Below, piece by piece: positions 1-10,310 of a DNA stretch of 64,000 nt. The translations under genes and the position numbers were made by a program. The stretch is from NCBI GenBank assembly GCA_041686855.1, contig JAWLDA010000020.1:4782-68781 (forward strand), in the 5' to 3' direction. How positions within the stretch are numbered: the stretch's first letter is position 1; the number at the start of each line of letters is the position of its first letter. Below the pieces are notes generated by a model. It was not told where the DNA came from. It made no database searches and worked only from the letters and a program-made list of their open reading frames with translations. Source of the DNA: JAWLDA01 sp041686855. Lineage in GTDB: Bacteria; Bacillota; Limnochordia; DTU080; RSA5.

Positions 1-2710
1 CCGTCAGGAAGAGGATGAGCACAACGCCGACGACCGCGAAAGGGACGGAGAACATGACGATCAATGGGTCGAAGAGTGATTCAAACTGGGACGCCATCAC
101 GATGTAGACGAGCGCAAGCGCCAGCAAGAGGACAGTCAGCATCTCCCGAAAGGCTCGCTGTTGCTCTTCGTACTCACCGCCGAAGTAGACCGTCACACCT
201 TCAGGGAGTTGGTGCTGGAGCACGGCCGCACGCAGATCAGCAACGACACTCCCGAGATCCCTCCCCTCGGGGCTGGCTCGCAATACAACGGTGCGCTGCT
301 GGTCGATGCGGTCGATGCCCACAGGCGTGTCTTGCTGCAGCAATGTGCCGACGCTGACCAACGGGATGTACTCACCGCCACCAATTGGGATCGGCAGTGT
401 CTCGATATCCGCCGTGGAGGCTTCGGCCATCCCTTGCAGTACGACCCGCACACTCTGCTCTCTACCATTAACGCGCAGCTGCGTGGCCACCCTGCCTTGA
501 ACGGCGGTCTGCACGGCGTTGGCCACCTGCGTCGTGGACAAACCCAAGTCAGCCGCTCGGTCTCGATCGACACGCACGACAAATTCCGGTTGCGCCTCAT
601 CCCGACTCACCGAAACGTTGGTCACTCCGGGCACCTCGCCGATGACGTACTGGAGCTCGTCTGCCACGGAGCGAATGAGTTCCAAATCCTGGCCCTGCAC
701 ACCGAGGGAGATTCGCTCCCCCCCGCCGCCGCCGAAACTGCCCGAACTGAGGCGTTGGGCAAAATTACTTCGCACGGAGACGCGCGAGGTGATCCCAGGA
801 ATCTCAGCAATAATCTCCCGCAGATCGGTCGCGACCTCTTGGGTGGAGCGCGACCGTTCACTACTCGACACGAGCGTCACGTTGACGCTCCCCGATCCCG
901 ATCCGATCCGGGAGTCCATCGCCATCAGCTCCGGCACCTCGGACCGTACGATCTCTTCAATTCGCAGCACCATGGCGTCAGTCGCATCCACCTGGGTGCC
1001 GGGTGGCATCGAGATGAAAATTCCGATATCGCCCTCGTCCGTCTGGGCGAGAAGCTCCGTGCCCAAGTATGGAACAAGCGCCAAACTCCCCGCGAAAAAT
1101 GCCGTAGCGACAAACAAGACCAGGGCCGGTCGACGGACGAATCGCTGCAATACACTCCTGGAGTACATCTCTTCCTGGTTGACCACGGCCCGCTCCAGCC
1201 ACCGATTCACAGCGCCCAGCACCCCGGGCTTCCCGTTTTCAGCCGCCTGCAGGATGCGACTGCACATCACCGGCAGCAGCGTGAGCGCCACAAAGAGTGA
1301 GCACAAGACAGAGAAGCCGACCATCATCGATAGCTGTCGGAAGAGGATGCCGCTCGTGCCGGTGATGAAGAGCATAGGCAAGAAGACGGCCAACGTCGTC
1401 ATGGTAGACGCAATGATCGCCGACCCCATCTCGGCGGCTCCATCGATAGCGGCCTCATTCGGCTCCTTGCCCAGAGCACGATGCCGATACACGTTTTCGA
1501 GCACGATGATCGAGTTGTCAAGCAACATGCCGATACCCAGCGCTAGACCGCCGAGGGACATGATGTTCAAGGTCATTCCAAAGCGTTCGATCAGGATAAA
1601 CGACGTGACGATAGCGACTGGGATGACGACGGCGATGATCAAAGTTGCACGCAGACTGCGCAGGAAAACCAGTAGGATCAGGGCCGCCAACACGCCGCCG
1701 TAGAGTCCCGCGGTGATGACGTTGTTCACCGCCCTGCGGATAAAGACAGAGGTGTCGTTGAGCGGCCTGGCGGAGATCTCCGGATGCCGCTGCTGCAGTT
1801 CGTCCAACGTCCTGAGGACCGCGTCAGCGACGCGAACCGTGTTGGCGCCCGACTGCTTTTGCACCGAGAGGACCGCTCCGGGTTGACCGTCCACGCGAAC
1901 CCGTGTCCCGTCATCTTCCGTCGCGGCGTCGATGACGGCGATGTCGCCCAGCCGTGTATGGACTCCGGCGCGAGATGCAACTAGGATATTCGCCAGCGCC
2001 TCGGTCCCTTCGAGTTCACCGAGAGTACGGAGGGAGAACTGGGCCTGCCCGATGTGAATGCGTCCAGCCGGCACGTTGAGATTCTCGGCGCGAATCGCCT
2101 GTACCACCTGATCGATGGTGAGGCGGTGCCCCTGAAGCCGGACCGGATCGAGGACGACGCGCACCTCACGCGTCCGTCCCCCTTGAAGCGTCACGGATGC
2201 AACGCCGTCGAGCCGCTCAAGATGGTAGATAAACTCGTCCTGTGCAATGCGGCGCAAGTCAGCAGGGTCCAGTGCTCCGCCGAGACCGATCGTCATGATG
2301 GGAGACTGGTTGGGATCAAATCGAAAAACGCGGGGCGCGGAGGCTTCCGAGGGGAGTCGCGAGCGCACCTGATCGACGCTCGCCCGCACCTCATTAGTCA
2401 CCGCATCCAGGTCAGTTCCCCATCGGAAGTTGAGCGTCACGCGGGAGCTTCCCTCACGCGAGGTCGATTGCATTCCCGTGACTCCGTTCAGGGTCGCCAC
2501 GGCCTGTTCGATGGGGATGGTCACCAACGACTCCATCTCTTCTGGCGCCGCGCCGCTGTACGAAGTGGAGATGGTCAACGACGGGAACGAGATCTCCGGG
2601 ATGAGGTCAATAGCTAATCGGTTCATCGAGAAGAGCCCCAGGAGCGCTAGTGCGATAAAGACCATCGTGGTCGTCACCGGTCGAGTGACGGCAAGGCGTG
2701 GGAGATTCAT
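1..2710 (-). CDS. RND (HAE1/AcrB-type) efflux permease, partial
   Basis: This is the inner-membrane proton-driven pump subunit of a tripartite drug or lipid efflux system. The protein starts at the ATG whose complement is 2708-2710 (MNLPRLAVTRPVTTTM), giving a typical first transmembrane helix followed by the porter-domain stretch. About 903 codons are present and the frame runs off the left window edge, so roughly the last 120 residues of a ~1030-residue family member are missing. The TM4-like segment reads GLALGIGMLLDNSIIVLENV, the expected place for the proton-relay acidic residue. The start overlaps the stop of the adaptor gene by ATGA, so the two are translationally coupled. No TolC-type outer-membrane partner is visible in the window. 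Substrate cannot be read from sequence. Confidence 0.93.
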   Translation of the reverse strand, partial: MNLPRLAVTRPVTTTMVFIALALLGLFSMNRLAIDLIPEISFPSLTISTSYSGAAPEEMESLVTIPIEQAVATLNGVTGMQSTSREGSSRVTLNFRWGTDLDAVTNEVRASVDQVRSRLPSEASAPRVFRFDPNQSPIMTIGLGGALDPADLRRIAQDEFIYHLERLDGVASVTLQGGRTREVRVVLDPVRLQGHRLTIDQVVQAIRAENLNVPAGRIHIGQAQFSLRTLGELEGTEALANILVASRAGVHTRLGDIAVIDAATEDDGTRVRVDGQPGAVLSVQKQSGANTVRVADAVLRTLDELQQRHPEISARPLNDTSVFIRRAVNNVITAGLYGGVLAALILLVFLRSLRATLIIAVVIPVAIVTSFILIERFGMTLNIMSLGGLALGIGMLLDNSIIVLENVYRHRALGKEPNEAAIDGAAEMGSAIIASTMTTLAVFLPMLFITGTSGILFRQLSMMVGFSVLCSLFVALTLLPVMCSRILQAAENGKPGVLGAVNRWLERAVVNQEEMYSRSVLQRFVRRPALVLFVATAFFAGSLALVPYLGTELLAQTDEGDIGIFISMPPGTQVDATDAMVLRIEEIVRSEVPELMAMDSRIGSGSGSVNVTLVSSSERSRSTQEVATDLREIIAEIPGITSRVSVRSNFAQRLSSGSFGGGGGERISLGVQGQDLELIRSVADELQYVIGEVPGVTNVSVSRDEAQPEFVVRVDRDRAADLGLSTTQVANAVQTAVQGRVATQLRVNGREQSVRVVLQGMAEASTADIETLPIPIGGGEYIPLVSVGTLLQQDTPVGIDRIDQQRTVVLRASPEGRDLGSVVADLRAAVLQHQLPEGVTVYFGGEYEEQQRAFREMLTVLLLALALVYIVMASQFESLFDPLIVMFSVPFAVVGVVLILFLT

Positions 2711-3903
2711 CGGCCCGCTCCTCCTTCGACCGCGAGCGGCTCACCGTCCACTCCCACGGGTCGAACGATTTGACCGTCGCGCAATCGCTGCTGACCAACG
2801 GTGATAACGATGTCGCCCACGTCGACCCCGTCTGCGACCTCCAAGCGCTCACGCCCTTGCACCCCGAGGCGAACCGGCCGGTGCACAGCTCGATCCCCTT
2901 CGACCACCACGAGGAAGTAGCCCTCAGAATCCATCATCAGGGCTTCGCGCGGCACCGTGACCACGTCTTCAGCCCGTCCGATCACCAACTCCACTCTAGC
3001 GAACATCCCGGGTCGCAAGCGCAGGTCGGGATTCGGCACCTGTCCGCGTACAGCTACCGTCCGGGTCTGGGAATCAATCTCAGCGCCGATCTCTGTCACC
3101 TCTCCCGCGAATGTCTCGGCGGGAAAAGCGTCCGCCGTCACAACGAACGGCTGACCCATTCGCAACTCTCCGAGACGGCGCTCAGAGAAATGAAAGACGA
3201 CGTCGATCGGATCAAGGCCTGCAATAGTGGCGAAGGGCGTCGAGGTACTCACTTGGCCTCCGACCACAAATGGGCGGTGCATGACCACCCCGTCCACCGG
3301 CGCTTCGATATGCACGTGTCCAAGTTGGAGGCGCATCATCTCGTAGTTGGCCTCAGCCTGCTCGAGCTGAGCGCGGGAGACGTCCAATTGTATCTCCGCC
3401 TCTCGTAACTGGTTGAGGGCGTTTTTCAGCTCTTGTTCGGTGGCGGCACCTAGCTCCCGCAGTCGCTCCACCCGCTCGTAATCGGCACGCACCCTCTCCA
3501 ACTGGGACTCTGCCCGCAACAACGATGCCCGGCTCACCGTAAGTCCCGCGGCCGTCTGCTGCTCCTGCAACAACAGCTCCGCATGTTCCACCGTACCGAG
3601 GCGCTCACCTCGTTGCACGCGGGCGCCTACTTCAGTGTAGACGGCGGCCAACCGACCACCGCGCCGAGGGAGAGCCTCGACCTGATACCGGGGCTCAACC
3701 GTGCCTGAGAGGAGGGTCACCTCCTCCACTGTGCCGAGTGTCGCAGGCTCAACGGTGACACTGGGTGGCGGAGCCGCGCCAAAACCACCTGGTCTACTTG
3801 CACGAGTCGCCGGTTGGCGACTCTCGGTGACGACGTCGGCCACGCGCACCCCAACAAACCCAACGACCAATAAGGTGACAAGAATGACGAGAATCCGTTT
3901 CAC
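2707..3903 (-). CDS. RND efflux periplasmic adaptor (HlyD/AcrA family)
   Basis: This membrane-fusion subunit joins the RND pump to an outer-membrane channel. I place the start at the GTG complementary to 3901-3903 (MKRILVILVTLLVVGF...), because GAGG lies 7 nt upstream; the frame is open to 3978, but that longer form adds an unlikely N-terminus. The protein is about 398 aa: one N-terminal anchor helix, a lipoyl/barrel-sandwich half (VEALPRRGGRLAAVYTEVGA), a long coiled-coil hairpin rich in Glu, Arg and Leu (about residues 100-200), then the second lipoyl half (IEAPVDGVVMHRPFVVGG) and beta-barrel. Its stop overlaps the permease start. The pair makes most sense in a two-membrane cell, in line with the porin-like genes and lnt elsewhere in the window. 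Confidence 0.92.
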   Translation of the reverse strand: MKRILVILVTLLVVGFVGVRVADVVTESRQPATRASRPGGFGAAPPPSVTVEPATLGTVEEVTLLSGTVEPRYQVEALPRRGGRLAAVYTEVGARVQRGERLGTVEHAELLLQEQQTAAGLTVSRASLLRAESQLERVRADYERVERLRELGAATEQELKNALNQLREAEIQLDVSRAQLEQAEANYEMMRLQLGHVHIEAPVDGVVMHRPFVVGGQVSTSTPFATIAGLDPIDVVFHFSERRLGELRMGQPFVVTADAFPAETFAGEVTEIGAEIDSQTRTVAVRGQVPNPDLRLRPGMFARVELVIGRAEDVVTVPREALMMDSEGYFLVVVEGDRAVHRPVRLGVQGRERLEVADGVDVGDIVITVGQQRLRDGQIVRPVGVDGEPLAVEGGAGR

Positions 3904-4079
3904 CGACCAACCTCGACGAGCTCCCGTAATAGCGGTTACCTCCCAACCCATTCCGTGGCAAAGCCAACTTGGCGCCATTATACTTCAAATTTGTGACAAA
4001 ACTGTGACCGCCTGAGCCCCATACGAGAATTCCACTTCCACGTGGCAAAATCATGCTGCGCGCAAGGAGGCCTAAACGC

Positions 4080-4125
4080 GCAAAACCCCCGCGCTCCCAA
4101 TCCATAGGGAACACGAGGGTTTTGC
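4080..4125 (-). terminator. hairpin downstream of groEL
   Basis: The arms GCAAAACCC (4080-4088) and GGGTTTTGC (4117-4125) enclose a smaller TCCC/GGGA hairpin. It lies about 55 nt past the groEL stop in the direction of transcription. There is no long U-run, so intrinsic termination is inferred from position and stem strength. Confidence 0.55.
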
Positions 4126-4178
4126 AGTATTGTACATCCGACACTGCTCTAGCGTTTGCTAAGCACAGGATCGGCGGA

Positions 4179-5825
<1,647 letters not shown>

Positions 5826-5915
5826 CTTGTCTCGTCACCATCCTTGCTTCCAAAGATTTCATCGACGCCTAAAAGTTAAGCTCCCAAGCGAAATCGTGTT
5901 CAAAACTCCTCGAAA

Positions 5916-6206
5916 TTACTCCTCCACGATGGCGAGGATGTCGTTTTCGCTCATAACCAAGTACTCGGAGCCGTTCACCTTCACTTCAGTCCCGGCGTAT
6001 TTCGCAAAGAGCACTCGATCACCCTCGCTGACGCTCATGGGAATCCTCTCACCGTTGGACGCGGTGCGACCGGCGCCTACGGCGATCACCTTGCCGTGCT
6101 GCGGCTTCTCCTGAGCAGTGTCCGGGAGGTAGATGCCGCTTTGGGTCTTCTCCTCCTGCTCGATCGCCTCAACGACGACTCGGTCCGATAGCGGCTTCAG
6201 CTGCAT
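5916..6206 (-). CDS. groS: co-chaperonin GroES (Hsp10)
   Basis: This is the heptameric lid of the GroEL chamber. It is 96 aa and begins MQLKPLSDRVVVEAIEQEEK, with the mobile loop around residues 17-32 (KTQSGIYLPDTAQEKPQHGK) and the conserved VLFAKYAGTEVKVNGSEYLV strand region. It is the first gene of the groES-groEL operon; a Shine-Dalgarno AAGGAGG sits just upstream of the ATG (complement of 6213-6219). The CIRCE operator and a sigma-A promoter lie about 100 to 165 nt further upstream. Confidence 0.99.
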   Translation of the reverse strand: MQLKPLSDRVVVEAIEQEEKTQSGIYLPDTAQEKPQHGKVIAVGAGRTASNGERIPMSVSEGDRVLFAKYAGTEVKVNGSEYLVMSENDILAIVEE

Positions 6207-6302
6207 CGTTATCCCTCCTTACCAACAATAATTGGCGCTTGCAGGGTACTTATCCGCGAGCCTGCTATGTTTGCCTGGGTCACAGGCGTCTCTTACGCGT
6301 TG

Positions 6303-6329
6303 TTAGCACTCGCGCCACTTGAGTGCTAA
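6303..6329 (-). promoter_or_regulatory. CIRCE operator (HrcA site) of groESL
   Basis: A perfect inverted repeat, TTAGCACTC, 9-nt spacer, GAGTGCTAA, lies in the leader just downstream of the groES promoter; the symmetry extends one more base on each side. This is the exact consensus of CIRCE, the DNA target of the heat-shock repressor HrcA. hrcA itself is not in the window. Confidence 0.97.
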
Positions 6330-6341
6330 CTTCAATACAAT

Positions 6342-6370
6342 ATAATAGCCAAGGCTTTCCGCAAATGCAA
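6342..6370 (-). promoter_or_regulatory. sigma-A promoter of groESL
   Basis: On the minus strand, TTGCAT (complement of 6365-6370) is followed by 17 nt and TATTAT (complement of 6342-6347). Transcription would start just before CIRCE, the normal arrangement for HrcA repression. Confidence 0.7.
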
Positions 6371-6423
6371 CCGTTTATTGGGGTTTTTTGCGCGCGCCTG
6401 GGCCGGTTCGTCAATCGTTGGCA

Positions 6424-6960
6424 TCATTCGTTAGTCTCGCCGTCGCGAAGGGCAGATATGTCAGATTCGTCCGGACGGAGATACTCCCCCCGCACGCCGC
6501 CGCTCTTCTTCACGAGCCGTACGCCCTCAATGGTCATCCCTTTCTCTGCCGCCTTGCACATGTCGTACACGGTCAAGGCCGCGGTGGTCACCGCCGCGAG
6601 CGCCTCCATCTCCACACCCGTTGCGGCGTGTGTCTTGACGGTGGCCTCAATCCGAACGACCGACGCGTCAAAATCTGACCAGAGGCGTACATCGATCCCC
6701 GTCACAGGCACCGGGTGACACATGGGAATACTCTCTGCCGTCCGTTTCGCTGCCATGATTCCGGCGATGCGGGCGACGGTAAAGACGTCGCCTTTGGGCA
6801 GATCGCCCTCTTCGATTAACGCCAGGGTGGCGCGCTCCATGCGCACCTCGCCACGGGCGACGGCGATCCGGGCGCTGGAACTCTTCGCGGAAATGTCGAC
6901 CATGCGTGCGTCTCCACGCTCGTCGATGTGTGTCAACCTGCGCTCATTCACTGGACCCAA
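6424..6960 (-). CDS. moaC: cyclic pyranopterin monophosphate synthase MoaC
   Basis: MoaC converts the MoaA product of GTP into cyclic pyranopterin monophosphate, an early step of molybdenum cofactor synthesis. The family opening LTHIDERGDARMVDISAK is present, as are GIMAAKRTAESIPMCHPVPV, which carries the conserved Cys-His, and the C-terminal TIEGVRLVKKSGG. The start is uncertain: TTG (complement of 6958-6960, 178 aa) has AGGAG very close, while GTG at 6951 (175 aa) has it 12 nt away. It stands alone; no other moa or moe genes are nearby. It is divergent from the lipoprotein gene at 7137. Confidence 0.96.
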   Translation of the reverse strand: MGPVNERRLTHIDERGDARMVDISAKSSSARIAVARGEVRMERATLALIEEGDLPKGDVFTVARIAGIMAAKRTAESIPMCHPVPVTGIDVRLWSDFDASVVRIEATVKTHAATGVEMEALAAVTTAALTVYDMCKAAEKGMTIEGVRLVKKSGGVRGEYLRPDESDISALRDGETNE

Positions 6961-7136
6961 TCACTCCTACTCGCAAGAGTGTTAGCACGCCCATCGGAGT
7001 ACACACTTCCTTCCGTCAACCGCGAATGCCTGTGAGACCGGTCGCAAAAATAACGTTAAATCGCGATCTGCAGGGATCTAAATAGCAAGGCGGACGTCAC
7101 TCCTTGGCGAAACAATCCTCCGGAGGTGCACGGCTC

Positions 7137-7850
7137 ATGACATCGTTACCACGCGTCGTCTCGATTTTACTTATTGCGTTGGCGGTGGCAGGCTGCTCCC
7201 ACAATATGCAGCGTGTCTCACTGCCTCCAGAGGCGCCGATGGAAGGCATCCATCGTATCGCCGTCGTAGGGGTCGACAACCTAACCATCGATCCAGGACT
7301 CGCGCGAGAGTTTGCGGCCCAAGTGGTAAACATCTTGCGGAACTCCGAACGGTACACCATCATCGACGAATCGGTCGCACGTGCGGCCCTCTCTCGTCTG
7401 GGCGCTACACTCGACGACTTAGGCGACCCGAGTGTAGCCCGACGTCTTGGCCGCGACCTGGGGGTCGACGCCCTCATTGCCGGTTCTGCGACGTATTTCT
7501 TTGAGGACACGCGCCTCTCCACGCCCCGTTGCACCAACTGTGGGGCGCAAAACGCCACGCCCTACTGGAACGTCACGCACATGACGAGCGTGATCGGCAA
7601 CTTTCAGGCCCGCGTCATCGAGAGTCGCTCCGGAGAGGTGCTGTGGTTCAATACGGTCGAAGGCCGAGAGACGACCAACCGCACGCTCTACCTCAACTGG
7701 AACGCGAACGAGCCGCCCCCTTACTCACTCATCCCGGGGACGGATCGCGCCGACGTCCCAAGCACCCGCAGCGCAGCGATTCAAGAGGCGGCCCGACTCT
7801 TTACGGTGGATCTGCTCCCCCGGTTCGTGTGGGTGCGGCAGGACTCGTAA
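7137..7850 (+). CDS. lipoprotein with CsgG/LpoB-like domain
   Basis: A predicted lipoprotein of about 237 aa. The ATG at 7137 is preceded by GGAGG 10 nt upstream; the frame is open to a TTG at 7104, which would spoil the signal peptide. The N-terminus MTSLPRVVSILLIALAVAGC ends in a lipobox (AVAGC), so Cys-20 would be lipidated. The mature part (HRIAVVGVDNLTIDPGLARE, ERYTIIDES, a GVDALIAGSATY strand) resembles the Rossmann-like fold shared by CsgG, LpoB and DUF799 proteins: a conserved-sounding but functionally vague group that includes outer-membrane secretion and penicillin-binding-protein activators. Two Cys lie at CTNCG in the middle. With lnt in the same window, an outer-membrane destination is possible (inference). 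One of only three plus-strand genes. Confidence 0.75.
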   Translation: MTSLPRVVSILLIALAVAGCSHNMQRVSLPPEAPMEGIHRIAVVGVDNLTIDPGLAREFAAQVVNILRNSERYTIIDESVARAALSRLGATLDDLGDPSVARRLGRDLGVDALIAGSATYFFEDTRLSTPRCTNCGAQNATPYWNVTHMTSVIGNFQARVIESRSGEVLWFNTVEGRETTNRTLYLNWNANEPPPYSLIPGTDRADVPSTRSAAIQEAARLFTVDLLPRFVWVRQDS

Positions 7851-7906
7851 ACGATGGACGGCGTGCACCTTGGATACGGCAGACTCACGAACGGAGGCGA
7901 TGATTA

Positions 7907-8764
7907 ATGCGATACATAGAGATGGGATCGACCGGAAACCGAGCGAGCATCATTGGACAGGGCACCTGGAAGATGGGCGAGGATTCGACACGTCGGCGCC
8001 AAGAGATCGACGCAATCCGCACCGGCATTGAGGCCGGGATGACGCTGATCGACACCGCAGAGATGTACGCCGACGGTGGAGCCGAGCGAGTGGTGGCTGA
8101 CGCGATTGCGGACTGCCGTGACGATGTGTTTGTCGTTTCAAAAGTATGGCCGACGAACGCTTCCTACGACGACACCCTGCGGGCAGCCCAAGGGAGTTTG
8201 GCCCGGCTCAATCGGGAATACATCGACCTCTACCTCCTCCACTGGCCCTCGTCGAAGGCTCCGGTCGAGGAGACCATGCGCGCGATGCGCACGCTCATCG
8301 CTGATGGGCTCATCCGCTCCGTCGGCGTAAGCAACTTTTCGGTTGAATTAATGCAACAGGCGCAGGAAGCGCTCGGCGACACGCCGCTAACGGCCAACCA
8401 ACTCCCCTTTCACCTCAGGCGCCGCGTGATCGAGAAGGAGATCCTGCCCTACACGCAACAAAGCCGCGTAACAGTGATGGCTTACTCGCCGCTGGGGCAC
8501 GGCGACTTCCCCGAGCCGGGATCACCCGAAAGGCAGCTTCTCGACGAAATCGCCGGGCGTTACAACGCCACGGCGCAGCAGATCGCTCTAAGTTGGGTCG
8601 TATCCCGCGCCGGCGTGGTGGCCATTCCCAAAGCGTCAAGCCTTGAGCACGTCCGCGAGAATGCAGCTGCCGCTGACATCCAATTGACTCCAGACGAAGT
8701 CCGGCAGATTGACGAGCGCTTCCCACTCCCCGAAGAAGAGTACAAGGTGAGGTGGTTGGGTTAG
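7907..8764 (+). CDS. aldo/keto reductase
   Basis: An NADPH-dependent oxidoreductase of the AKR superfamily, 285 aa, cytoplasmic. The TIM-barrel catalytic tetrad is visible: Asp and Tyr in GMTLIDTAEMYADGG, Lys in VVSKVWPTNAS, His in LYLLHWPSSKAPVEETM. The C-terminal cofactor part contains VVAIPKASSLEHVRENAAA, the usual phosphate-binding segment. GGAGG lies 10 nt before the ATG. It follows the lipoprotein gene by 56 nt on the same strand and may share its transcript. Substrate is not predictable; YeaE-like members reduce methylglyoxal and other small carbonyls. Confidence 0.93.
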   Translation: MRYIEMGSTGNRASIIGQGTWKMGEDSTRRRQEIDAIRTGIEAGMTLIDTAEMYADGGAERVVADAIADCRDDVFVVSKVWPTNASYDDTLRAAQGSLARLNREYIDLYLLHWPSSKAPVEETMRAMRTLIADGLIRSVGVSNFSVELMQQAQEALGDTPLTANQLPFHLRRRVIEKEILPYTQQSRVTVMAYSPLGHGDFPEPGSPERQLLDEIAGRYNATAQQIALSWVVSRAGVVAIPKASSLEHVRENAAAADIQLTPDEVRQIDERFPLPEEEYKVRWLG

Positions 8765-8835
8765 CGAGTGCGCTGGCCGAGTGCACTGCGAGTGCGTTCA
8801 GCGAGCCCGCTCACCGTACCCACAGGGTGAACGAC

Positions 8836-9837
8836 TCACAGCCTTAAACTCGGGATTGCGTTAAGGGAGAGGGGCGAGCGCTCGCCGCTCACAAAGCGGT
8901 AGTGCCCTGCGCAGGCAATCATGGCGGCGTTGTCGGTACACAGCGCAAGGCTCGGGGCGTACAAGGAGACGCCCTTCTCTCGGCACAGTTCCTCCAAGCG
9001 GGATCGCAGTCGACGGTTGGCGGCCACGCCGCCTGAGAGCATAAGGCGCTGCACGCCGGTCTTCTCGACGGCGCGCAGCGCCCGGTCGGCAAGGACGTCC
9101 ACAACGGCCTCCAACAAGCTCGCAGCGAAATCGGCCACCTGCACGGCCTCGCCCCGCTGTTTGGCCCGGTGAATCGTGTTGATCGCCGCCGTCTTCAAGC
9201 CGCTAAAGCTAAAGTCAAACGTGTCCGCCCCCAACGCTCGTGGAAGCGCATAGGCGCTCGGATCACCCTCTCGGGCCAGCCGGTCGATCTCGGGGCCTGC
9301 AGGGTACTCAAGCCCCAGGACCCGCCCCACCTTATCGAGGCACTCTCCCGCAGCGTCATCGAGCGTCCGACCCAACCTGTGATACCGGTTGTACCCTTCT
9401 AGATGAAACAATTCGGTGTGGCCTCCCGACACCGTCAAGCAGACGGCCGGCGGCTCAAGGTCGGGGTGTTCTAAGAAGTTGGCGTAGATGTGCCCCTCGA
9501 TGTGATTCACGCCAATAAAGGGGAGCCGGTAGGCATACGCAAGCGCCTTAGCCGTCATGAGACCAACCAAGAGACTGCCCACCAATCCGGGACCGTGCGT
9601 CGCGGCGACACAGGCGAGTGCGCTCGAGGGGACGCCAGCCTCTTGCAGCGCCTGATCGACGACGGGGAGAATCAACTCGATGTGGCGACGAGATGCAATC
9701 TCCGGTACCACCCCGCCGTACACTTGGTGGAGCGCAACCTGGGACGCCACCACGTTGGAACGGATCGTCCGGCCGTTCTGAACGACGGCGGCAGCCGTCT
9801 CGTCACAACTGGTCTCAATCGCAAGGCAGAGACTCAC
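8836..9837 (-). CDS. tsaD: tRNA N6-adenosine threonylcarbamoyltransferase TsaD
   Basis: TsaD transfers the threonylcarbamoyl group to A37 of tRNAs decoding ANN codons (t6A), working with TsaB and TsaE. I take the GTG complementary to 9835-9837 as start (MSLCLAIETSCDETAAAVV), which gives 333 aa and a GTGA overlap with the rimI stop. The ASKHA ATPase motifs and the metal-binding HIEGH (VNHIEGHIYANFLEH) are intact, as are LTVSGGHTEL and LMLSGGVAANRRLR. It is the last gene of tsaE-tsaB-rimI-tsaD, a common Firmicute arrangement. Confidence 0.98.
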   Translation of the reverse strand: MSLCLAIETSCDETAAAVVQNGRTIRSNVVASQVALHQVYGGVVPEIASRRHIELILPVVDQALQEAGVPSSALACVAATHGPGLVGSLLVGLMTAKALAYAYRLPFIGVNHIEGHIYANFLEHPDLEPPAVCLTVSGGHTELFHLEGYNRYHRLGRTLDDAAGECLDKVGRVLGLEYPAGPEIDRLAREGDPSAYALPRALGADTFDFSFSGLKTAAINTIHRAKQRGEAVQVADFAASLLEAVVDVLADRALRAVEKTGVQRLMLSGGVAANRRLRSRLEELCREKGVSLYAPSLALCTDNAAMIACAGHYRFVSGERSPLSLNAIPSLRL

Positions 9838-10310
9838 CAGGCGCGACCTTCTTCGCCGACAATATCCTTCCACATGACAATGGCGTCTTCGTTGTTGTCC
9901 CGGTAGTACCCCTTGCGGATGCCAGCGTCAACGTACCCTAGCTTGCAGTAGAGTCGATGCGCGTTCTCGTTGCTCACGCGCACCTCTAATGTCATGCGTC
10001 GGTGTCCCCTGGCCATAGCAAGCACTTCGACGGCCTCCAAAAGGCACCGCCCAATGCCGCGCTGCCGAAAATCGGGGTGAACCGCCACATTGGTGATGTG
10101 CCCTTCTCCTGCGATGAGCCAGACTCCGATGTAACCCACCGGTCGCGCATCGACCTTCGCCACCAGGTAATAGGCGCGGTCGTTGTCGAGTAACTCCGAC
10201 AAAAAGGCGTGTTTCGACCAAGGGGTCGGAAAACACAACTTCTCAATCTTTAAGATCTCCCCAAGGTCGCGCAGGCGCATGGGGTCAATTACGACTGTCT
10301 CCGTCTCCAT
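9834..10310 (-). CDS. rimI: ribosomal-protein-alanine N-acetyltransferase RimI (GNAT)
   Basis: A GNAT-fold acetyltransferase that acetylates the N-terminal alanine of ribosomal protein S18; some homologues act on other N-termini. Start at the ATG complementary to 10308-10310 (METETVVIDPMRLRDL), with GGAGG upstream, gives 158 aa. The acetyl-CoA pyrophosphate loop is seen as FRQRGIGRCLLEAV, and LEVRVSNENAHRLYCKLGY is the typical motif B region. It overlaps the tsaB end by 22 nt and the tsaD start by GTGA. Confidence 0.95.
   Translation of the reverse strand: METETVVIDPMRLRDLGEILKIEKLCFPTPWSKHAFLSELLDNDRAYYLVAKVDARPVGYIGVWLIAGEGHITNVAVHPDFRQRGIGRCLLEAVEVLAMARGHRRMTLEVRVSNENAHRLYCKLGYVDAGIRKGYYRDNNEDAIVMWKDIVGEEGRAW

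Noticed and set aside
8765..8835. GCGAGTGCG-type direct repeats between the aldo/keto reductase and tsaD
   Set aside because: Short, imperfect and without a clear stem; probably just compositional.
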